Assembly: GCF_021730395.1 (NCBI RefSeq)
Contig: NC_069362.1
Location: 84,646,001 to 84,710,000 of the forward strand
Length of the DNA stretch: 64,000 nucleotides
Direction: 5' to 3'
From: Mercenaria mercenaria
Taxonomy: Eukaryota; Mollusca; Bivalvia; Venerida; Veneridae
Shown: positions 59,001 to 64,000 of the stretch, piece after piece
Numbering within the stretch: position 1 is the stretch's first letter
How the letters are laid out: each line of letters opens with the position of its first letter
Translations under genes and position numbers: made by a program
Notes under the pieces: model-generated
The model's database searches: none
What the model was told of the DNA's origin: nothing
What the model saw: only the letters and a program-made list of their open reading frames with translations

Positions 59001-61260
59001 AAAAATGATAACCGTTTTGACATACCCAAGTATTCTAGGGGCATCGCAATATAAATAATACCCTAGGAACCAATTTCGGATTTTATGGGTCTTGTGAATC
59101 AAAAAAGATGAAGTAAAATGTTTAATTATTAATTAATGTATCCATTAATTCATTAAATTTTACTCACGTAATCAACATGGACTGGTTTTCACGATCTGAA
59201 ATTTAAAGAAGGGAAAAATTGATATTCGATCCAGTTGAAAATCTATATAACCGGATAAAAATCATGCACTATACAAATATGAACTTCTGTTTTGAACATC
59301 TGAATAAAGTAAATCACCACATCATTTTTTTCAGAAACAGTGGTAACACATAATTAATATTTTAACCCGAACGAGAGTAAATAACATTTCAAGCCAACGA
59401 GGGAAAACGAAACAAAACTAATGGAAAGAATATAAGTGGTCTCGACTGTCCCAAATGTTTTACGAAGAAAACAAACTGCAAGAAACCATAAATAAAATTA
59501 TTCAGCATGTGTGTTGAATTATTTTGAACCAGTTCTGTGATAGACCAGTATTGAGTATACAAAAAATACACTTGACGTATAATGGATAACTGACACGCAC
59601 GCTGCTCTCGATGATAACTGCTTCAAACGTTTTCAAAGAAAATAACTGCGAGATCCGTTCAGAACTGTTCAGGTATTTAACTAGAAATGCTCTGTTACCA
59701 TGGTAATAAATGCATTTCCAGAAAATTACATTTCAGCAGTCGTGTAGACTGGCATTAGTCGTTAGAGTCATTAAATGTAAAGCACTTGGTCATAAAATCA
59801 ATCCTCTTTGATAGCACTTTCTAAAACAATTACAATATCTCTAACCTCTGAGATGAGTCTAGAGAGAAAATGTTTTTCTTGGAAAATATTAGTGTCAGTA
59901 TGAAGAAAGAATAAACTTTATTACAAATAACTTGATCTCAACAGACTTTGTAAGTCTAGCAGTCGTGTAGCACAAATTGAATCAGCAAGGTAACCTATAC
60001 AGGAAGGCGGTTCTCTCTCTATGAATAACATACATGATATCTTAGACATGTGATTAATCGTAGTGATTTGATCACATAATTATTTGACCTTTAAATTAGT
60101 TAGGTCTATGCACTGTTGCAAAAACAAGAAGACATGTAAAACTTTAGCATAAAACGTTGTCTCACCTTGCAACATGAACTGGAAAGCGTTGTCAGCTACG
60201 GAGAACAAATGGGGTGGCATTTCTAACTTCCTCTTACCACGGTACTTTTCGATGATGGAGTCCAGATAAATCGGCAGACGACGGTAGGGGTTCACAGCGA
60301 CGCAGAAGAGACCAGAGTATGTCTGAAAAATTATTAATATAGAATAATTGTGCAATTTTGCTTTGTGACAATTGCAAATGATATTGTCATAATCTTGTAT
60401 TGAACTAAAAAGCAAAACGGACAGATCCTCATGGGGAAAAAGTATTTTGTGAATATTGAAAACTCGTTGGAAAACAATACGTATTCAAACATGTTACAAT
60501 AAGCATAAGTATGATGATACTGTAATTTGCGTATTGTTTTTCCTTACATAGATGAATCCGTTATAATATCTAGTCCTCAAGTTGTTAAGCACAGAGCCTT
60601 CATTCAGGTATGTCATGTTGGCCATGTCATCCGTCATCTCAAACTTGGGTGGATTCACCTGCTGAAGGTCATCCTTCTTCACTGTTTTGTTCTGTTCAGG
60701 AAGACATTTAAATGATCATGTTAAATAAAATAAATTGATAAGCAATAATTTCATCAAATTTACAGATATTTAGTTTTTAATCAAAGTATTATTCTTGCAT
60801 ATACATTTATGAAAACAATTATATTTACAAATTAAACTTACCACAAATAAAATAGTATCATATAATTTGAAGCAGGAAAATGCTGTGGAAAAAAGAAGTA
60901 TAAAAAAGAAATCATTATCATCTAGAAGAGAAGAAGATGAAGAAGGATTAAATGAAATGAATCACAGCAAATTGTTGGAATTACTTTCAGTACTTCATAA
61001 CTCAAATTTCGTAATATTTTATCGTACTTTCTTATGAGCAGACGATATATACTTAGCATTTTTACCTGCTGGGTACTGACGAGTTTAACAGTGATTTCGT
61101 CACCTTTGGACGAGACAATATCTGCGCGTGCGAAGCCTTCCTTTTCATCGGGGATCCAACAAGCTTTCTTGCCATCGAAAGGCTGGGTCTGCTCTTTCAT
61201 CAACTTATTACGGTCCACCGCCAGGTACTTGAAGTCCGGATCCGCTGACCAGTCCGTCAT
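41001..61260 (-). CDS. Muscle myosin heavy chain (class II), complete, 29 coding exons
   Basis: This encodes the actin-based motor of muscle thick filaments: motor domain, lever arm binding one essential and one regulatory light chain, then a coiled-coil rod. Exons: 61260-61066, 60691-60548, 60322-60166, 59195-59168, 58964-58841, 58437-58345, 56746-56683, 56333-56235, 56068-55965, 55831-55693, 55412-55144, 53196-53026, 52153-51974, 51804-51684, 51213-51146, 50647-50442, 49001-48744, 48458-47783, 47613-47468, 47123-46976, 46763-46510, 45905-45827, 44842-44597, 44340-43794, 43557-43317, 43157-42464, 42121-41921, 41429-41280, 41036-41001. All introns are GT-AG and all phases agree; the total is 5838 nt, 1945 residues plus stop, against about 1940 in scallop. 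P-loop is 176-183, switch I 241-247, switch II 464-472, the reactive cysteines 695 and 705, and the invariant rod-start Pro 837. No broken exon was seen. Confidence 0.97.
41280..47613 (-). CDS. Myosin rod exons 19-28 (residues 1033-1934)
   Basis: Ten exons encode uninterrupted heptad coiled coil with the 28-residue charge pattern of thick-filament rods, from [20 protein letters not shown] to [17 protein letters not shown]. Most internal junctions fall inside Arg codons or at phase 0. The small exon 45905-45827 (79 nt) reads [20 protein letters not shown] and is needed for phase. Confidence 0.95.
42153..42330. mobile_element. Tc1/mariner-like MITE in myosin intron 26
   Basis: CAGTCAAACCTGT at the left and ACAGGTTTGACTG at the right are inverted ends of a 178-bp element, with TA on both sides (42151-42152 and 42331-42332). 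Similarity of the arms continues inward (AAAGAACACC and AAAGACCACC). Non-coding. Confidence 0.85.
44843..45826. repeat. Myosin intron 22 with dispersed tandem-type repeat
   Basis: A short direct duplication (TTAAAAGGGAAGARCATG) lies at 45092-45130. Two diverged units follow, each ending in GACGGACGAAC-like tracts (about 45485 and 45640), so this is a relative of the arrays at 4.6-5.1 and 53.6-55.0 kb. Confidence 0.6.
45906..46509. other. Myosin intron 21
   Basis: AT-rich, with no repeat or alternative exon seen. Confidence 0.5.
47783..49001 (-). CDS. Myosin exons 17-18: converter, lever arm with two IQ motifs, start of S2 (residues 721-1032)
   Basis: 49001-48744 gives the converter and the essential-light-chain site ([20 protein letters not shown]). 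48458-47783 gives the regulatory-light-chain site ([20 protein letters not shown]), KVKPLL with the invariant Pro837, then heptad coiled coil from [19 protein letters not shown]. The RLC site carries the bulky W-x-W-W hook known from molluscan calcium-regulated myosin. Confidence 0.95.
49002..50441. repeat. Myosin intron 16: degenerate AGACAGAAGAGAAAA repeat, G-rich tract and inverted-repeat segment
   Basis: 49380-49865 holds about ten degenerate units of roughly 45-55 bp built on AATTACCAATAGACAGAAGA and GAAAACTGATATT. 49984-50006 is GGGGGGTGGGGGTGGGGGTG plus GG, a G-quadruplex motif on the plus strand. 50181-50250 carries TTATCAACCTG and CAGGTTGATAA as an inverted pair, probably a dispersed element. 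Confidence 0.7.
50442..50647 (-). CDS. Myosin exon 16: actin interface and SH1/SH2 helices (residues 653-721)
   Basis: It encodes [40 protein letters not shown] and [21 protein letters not shown]695 and C705 are the SH2 and SH1 cysteines. Confidence 0.95.
50648..51145. other. Myosin intron 15
   Basis: No alternative loop-2 exon or repeat seen. Confidence 0.5.
51146..51804 (-). CDS. Myosin exons 14-15: helix W neighbourhood and loop 2 (residues 590-652)
   Basis: 51804-51684 reads [20 protein letters not shown]. 51213-51146 is a 68-nt loop-2 exon: [15 protein letters not shown], then QTISATHR. Lysines in loop 2 bind the acidic N-terminus of actin. The 68-nt exon enters in phase 1 and leaves in phase 0, so skipping it would shift the frame. 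Confidence 0.95.
51214..51683. other. Myosin intron 14
   Basis: A minus-strand frame (51328-51537) is open but has no myosin similarity. Nothing else was noticed. Confidence 0.5.
51974..53196 (-). CDS. Myosin exons 12-13: relay helix and lower 50-kDa region (residues 473-589)
   Basis: 53196-53026 encodes [20 protein letters not shown] and [17 protein letters not shown] through the relay; 52153-51974 encodes [20 protein letters not shown] and [10 protein letters not shown]. Both exons are phase 0 at both ends. In scallop the equivalent region is alternatively spliced (established knowledge), but only one version is seen here. Confidence 0.95.
52154..53025. other. Myosin intron 12 with dispersed repeats
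   Basis: 52510-52800 (CTCAACCCGGGGCTAGATGG and following) looks like a dispersed bivalve repeat, by texture and a partial match to 5280-5330. A truncated SINE follows at 52861-52920. Confidence 0.45.
52861..52920 (-). mobile_element. 5'-truncated SINE copy (60 bp) with 14-bp target duplication
   Basis: On the minus strand it reads GTTACATGACTGAAATACTG, TTGAAAAACGGCGTTAAACC and CAAAACAAACAAA, the 3' end of the SINE at 9550-9843. AAATGAAGTATTGA lies on both sides (52847-52860 and 52921-52934). This is a clean LINE-mediated insertion of only the last 60 bp. Confidence 0.92.
53640..55010. repeat. Satellite of about 171-bp units in myosin intron 11, with GACGGACA tail
   Basis: Seven to eight units are marked by GCGCACAAGATTG at about 53853, 54032, 54209, 54380, 54550, 54721 and 54892 (spacing 179, 177, 171, 170, 171, 171). 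Units share AACAAAAAACAAAGTCCCGT, GTTACTGATCACTTGTGTGA and GTGTCAAGGGGATGAGGAG. The four rightmost are nearly identical. After the last comes a GGACGGATAGACGGACAGAC tract (about 54910-54970), then a unique end, CCCCACTTACAACTTTG. Confidence 0.92.
55144..55412 (-). CDS. Myosin exon 11: switch II (residues 383-472)
   Basis: It encodes [40 protein letters not shown] and [15 protein letters not shown], with switch II DIAGFE. It ends in phase 0 at TTTGAC/GTAAGT and is followed by a satellite-filled intron of 1947 bp. Confidence 0.95.
55693..56746 (-). CDS. Myosin exons 7-10 (residues 248-383)
   Basis: 56746-56683 reads [20 protein letters not shown]; 56333-56235 reads [20 protein letters not shown]; 56068-55965 reads [20 protein letters not shown]; 55831-55693 reads [20 protein letters not shown]. 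These belong to the upper 50-kDa subdomain. The 3' end and donor of exon 8 are duplicated about 32 bp downstream in the intron. Confidence 0.95.
56334..56682. other. Myosin intron 7
   Basis: No alternative exon or repeat seen. Confidence 0.5.
56747..58344. other. Myosin intron 6, contains a dispersed repeat at 56925-57050
   Basis: 56925-57050 is the second copy of the repeat at 10322-10440. The rest of this 1.6-kb intron shows no coding related to switch I or its neighbours. Confidence 0.5.
58345..58437 (-). CDS. Myosin exon 6: switch I (residues 217-247)
   Basis: It encodes [20 protein letters not shown], then [11 protein letters not shown], the nucleotide-sensing switch I. Its 93 nt are phase 0 at both ends, so on phase alone this exon could be exchanged for an alternative; no alternative is visible in the flanking introns. 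Confidence 0.95.
58628..58832. mobile_element. piggyBac-like MITE adjoining the exon 5 splice donor
   Basis: The 205-bp element has CCCTTAACCTGCT and AGCAGGCTAAGGG ends (13 bp, one mismatch) and is flanked by TTAA at 58624-58627 and 58833-58836. TTAA target duplication and CCC-starting ends are piggyBac hallmarks. The core (GATCATGATCAGACTGCACG and following) resembles the core of the MITE at 10585-10794. The right TTAA is donor positions +5 to +8 of exon 5. Confidence 0.88.
58841..59195 (-). CDS. Myosin exons 4-5: P-loop and loop 1 (residues 166-216)
   Basis: Exon 4 (59195-59168) is a 28-nt micro-exon reading [10 protein letters not shown] across its junctions; it is easily missed but required for phase. 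Exon 5 (58964-58841) starts inside T175 and gives the Walker A GESGAGKT (176-183), [14 protein letters not shown], then a lysine- and alanine-rich loop 1 ([12 protein letters not shown]). Loop 1 tunes ADP release in myosin II. The exon 5 donor is GTAATTAA, and the TTAA belongs to an adjoining MITE insertion site. Confidence 0.95.
59196..60165. other. Myosin intron 3
   Basis: AT-rich; no alternative exon or repeat recognised. Confidence 0.5.
60166..60691 (-). CDS. Myosin exons 2-3 (residues 66-166)
   Basis: 60691-60548 encodes the stretch ending [20 protein letters not shown] and [16 protein letters not shown]. 60322-60166 encodes [19 protein letters not shown] and [20 protein letters not shown]. 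These form the entry to the motor core (linker and adenine-site NPYRR). Exon 3 ends one base into the codon for D166. Confidence 0.95.
60692..61065. other. Myosin intron 1 (between coding exons 1 and 2)
   Basis: Nothing recognised. Confidence 0.5.
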
Positions 61261-61349
61261 GGTTGCAGTCTGTTATTGACGAACGGCAACAAAAAACGAA
61301 AGAGACAAGACAACCTCTGATTTGCGCCAAGACTTGAACAGCTGCTTCA
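61066..61349 (-). CDS. Myosin exon with 5'UTR end and start codon (residues 1-65)
   Basis: TTTCTGTTTCAG at 61350-61361 (minus sense) is the acceptor. There are 89 nt of untranslated leader, then CAACCATGAC in good Kozak context at 61260. The residues [17 protein letters not shown] and [18 protein letters not shown] form the N-terminal extension and SH3-like barrel seen in muscle myosin II. The exon ends CAG/GTAAAA in phase 0. Confidence 0.93.
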
Positions 61350-63319
61350 CTGAAACAGAAATTTAAACTGTAAACAAATGCAAACAGTATTTGTTAATAT
61401 AAAACAAAACATTTTTACTCATTAGAATAATATATAATATCGAAAACATAGGACACATTTAAAGACAGATATGTATGGAACAATATTAATAATGTTCCAT
61501 AGATATGTGCCTGGATATGGAGACGCAGTCTGACATCGAAAATGTGTCTGTAGTAAAGAGAATCGGCGATTAAATCAAGTCTATCAACTTTCATTCTGGT
61601 GATACCCGTAATGTTAAACTATTCTTATGTTAATAAAATGGGGTGAGAGGGTGTATGGGGGCTGGGAACGGGTTTTTTTACCGACTTCTTAACATTCAAG
61701 AGGAAATACATGTACAGCGATGACATGTTTTTGCCAGTATTTTGCTTTATTCTGTGGTGTGATCATCATTTACACAGCTTTAATTATTCAAAACAGACGA
61801 TAGTGTTTTTCTTTGATGAAAAGTTGTTAAACAACGAAGCAGTGCTCTTTCAGCCAGACAGTAAAATGAATAAAATGTTGAAGTTTCTTAACAGACTTTG
61901 ACACATACATTTAAATCCATAAATACATCGAAGTTTTATTTTGTAGCATGAAAGCACTGACAAAACTGTTGTTACTAAATGTGGCCTTGCTGTGACTACC
62001 AGAAACTAATGGACTTCAAGTGTAGATTTGTCACATTCATTTAATATAATCTTTCAATATTAAAAAGTTTAATCATAAAACGTGTGTGTGGATCAGAGCG
62101 AAACGCGAATCTTTTATTAATTTTATTAATCCTTCTCTTCCGAAGGTAATGGATTACTATTCACATGTAAAACAAACATGAATGAGGTAATTGGTTGTAA
62201 CTTTTTGTTCATATTTTACTTCAATGATTGAATTACAATTTACTTACAACGCTTTTAAGTCAAAATTATGAATTATATTGGTAGCTCTTTATAGTTAATG
62301 TCTTTAAGTTACTTATGTTTTACGCATATTGTGTACACAGCCCTACGCGCAATACTTGTGTAACTTCACGTTTCGCTTTTGAAATGTGACTATATTCCGC
62401 GTGCTATGCAATAACATCGTTAATATTCAGTTTGAGCTCGTGTGAGTTAAAGAAAAAATGGCAAAATGCTCGGAAGGTCCTCGCATTTTATTTCTTTATT
62501 CAACCCTTTTAGTAAATTCAGTATGAAAACACTCATGTAATATCTAGTGGGTTAATGCGTGAAGATTTCCCGGACATCACACAGTTATTACAGTTCTCTA
62601 ATGACGCAAATCAGTCTTTGAATTATGAAATGCTGGACGTATGAAATAACATCCCCTCTAATTGTTTATAAAGATTTGCATTTTGGTGTCATAAAGTTAC
62701 AATATGAGTTTTGTGAATTATAACGTTTTAAACAGTTCACGTAGAGTGCCGTTTAGTTTTATAGTTCACCTATGTGTACCGTAGTACTTACAGTCACTAT
62801 GAATACTTGGTATAGAAAGAGAATATACGCTATTCACGATTTTCTGATACTTTTTGGAAAAAATGTATGTGTACAGATTAAACATAATTTGTTGTGCTAG
62901 CGGGACTCAATGATTTGCCAGGAGTCTTAAATGTTTGTTATATTTCACTTTTCAAAATTAGTCCCTGAACGTTTTTATTTTCCAATTCATGATAAACGTT
63001 TTCGGAATTTTAGTTAAAAACAAAACCAGCTTTGCTACGTCGCAAATATAAACAACAACGCAGAATTTAACTGCTATTTCCAGTGAAGCTGATGAATTGA
63101 ATATCATTAAATCCTGTTTATCTCGAGATTTTATCACTGTACTCCTTTTTTCTCCTGGAACTATGTTGTCCTATATCTGGTGCACTTTGTTAATAAATTC
63201 AAAGGTTTTGAAATTGAGAATGTTGTATTAGTGTAAAAGATAGTGAATAGTGTTAGGGGTATAGGGTAAGGATGCACACCGTGGTAAAAAAGAGGGTAAA
63301 GTTAATAACTTGTACTTAC
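61350..63319. other. Myosin leader intron
   Basis: AT-rich, 1970 bp if the non-coding exon ending at 63320 is real. No repeat or coding recognised. In muscle myosin genes this intron often carries enhancers, but I could not identify a clear MEF2 or E-box cluster. Confidence 0.35.
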
Positions 63320-63345
63320 GGTTGGAAGAGCTAGTTCTTGTGAGC
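63320..63345 (-). promoter_or_regulatory. Candidate non-coding first exon and TATA box of the myosin gene
   Basis: On the minus strand GGTATAAAACTG (63363-63374) is a TATA-like box. About 30 nt downstream is GCTCACAAG, a possible initiator, and CTTCCAACC/GTAAGTAC at 63320 is a strong splice donor without a start codon between. A tiny leader exon spliced to the acceptor at 61350 is typical for muscle myosin genes. A second donor, CTCTCAG/GTAAGT, ending at 63617, could be an alternative first exon. Confidence 0.4.
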
Positions 63346-63479
63346 GCAGCCAGGATACCTATCAGTTTTATACCATTTCCTGGTATTAGCTTCCGCAATA
63401 TTTGTAACAAAGAATCCGATTGGTCCAAACTTTCAAGACGAAATAGTTTAACCAATTGAAATTAATGTTACGGAAGTAA

Positions 63480-64000
63480 ACTGCATTTCTCTATTTGGCA
63501 TTTCCTTATCGTCTGTTGCAGGGAACAAGAATTTTACTGTCATATGATCGTCTGCTGCTTATCAGTTTTACTTTTATCTCACACAAGCAGTTCTCTATGA
63601 AATAAAGGTAACTTACCTGAGAGCGATACCGTAAAACATATGTGAACATTTCGCGACTATGCATTACGAGATATTAAACGATTATTTACCGGTAAACTAA
63701 TTAGGAATCCAGAAATGATCGATCACTAGTAGTTCCTCGTTCGTTACTCTTCCGCTTCCTGGTAACTGAAATCTTTTGAACGTTACGAAGACAGTCGAAA
63801 ATATAATTACCACATGTTTTACGTCGTGGGAGTGAAATAAAACCATTACACATTTTTGTATTACACTTGTGTAAAAACATTTTGACGTTATCGTCGTTTT
63901 AACATTGAGTATTTTCCACATTGAATCTATTAATTAAACTCGTCCAGTTATATTTTCATCTCTTTTAATAAACTAAGTATGAAAAGAAACTAATGTAAAA
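63480..64000. other. Upstream flank of the myosin gene
   Basis: Apart from the possible alternative leader exon ending at 63617, nothing is recognised. Confidence 0.3.

Overview
The window looks like nuclear DNA of a bivalve mollusc. It is AT-rich and intron-rich, and it carries dispersed repeats of types common in clams and their relatives: tRNA-derived SINEs ending in (AAAC)n, palindromic MITEs, and tandem arrays ending in GGACGGAC-like tails. The one complete gene is a muscle myosin heavy chain whose length, regulatory-light-chain IQ motif (W-Q-W-W-K-L-Y) and short Ser/Thr-rich tailpiece are molluscan in style. A heterodont clam is my guess from the repeats. Species is not decidable here.

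Layout. 1-545 is a 42-bp minisatellite. 836-1632 (-) is the first coding exon of a GCNT-like core-2 beta-1,6-N-acetylglucosaminyltransferase that runs off the left edge. 3.4-28 kb is gene-poor: minisatellites, a LINE split by two datable insertions (6.6-9.45 kb), SINEs, a palindromic MITE (10.6 kb), a second LINE remnant (12.2 kb), a long composite tandem array (15.3-16.2 kb), twin hairpins with an inverted core (21.4-21.6 kb), an unrecognised intron-bearing broken ORF (22.4-23.4 kb), a LINE tail (24.8 kb) and a decayed Mutator-like (MULE) transposase with a YqaJ-like domain (25.5-27.9 kb). Two unrecognised minus-strand exons that fit each other in phase lie at 18.4 and 20.1 kb.

28.9-33.9 kb is a segmental duplication. 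Each copy has an intact minus-strand tRNA-Arg(ACG) and an inverted tRNA-Arg remnant. The left copy was later invaded by about 1 kb of tandem repeat. 34.86-37.72 kb is a DNA element with perfect 55-bp terminal inverted repeats and a 5-bp target duplication, but no transposase I can recognise.

41.0-63.3 kb (-) is the myosin heavy chain gene. I resolved 29 coding exons with consistent splice phases (5838 nt, 1945 aa plus stop), a 5'UTR part-exon, and one or two candidate non-coding first exons near 63.3-63.6 kb. Introns hold a Tc1/mariner-like MITE, a piggyBac-like MITE whose TTAA target lies 5-8 nt from a splice donor, a 60-bp truncated SINE with a 14-bp target duplication, a roughly 171-bp satellite and a G-quadruplex motif. 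Each myosin exon was found once; I saw no mutually exclusive partner exons like those of the scallop gene.

Functionally only the myosin, the glycosyltransferase fragment and the two tRNA genes look like working host genes. Nearly everything else is repeat-derived or unrecognised.
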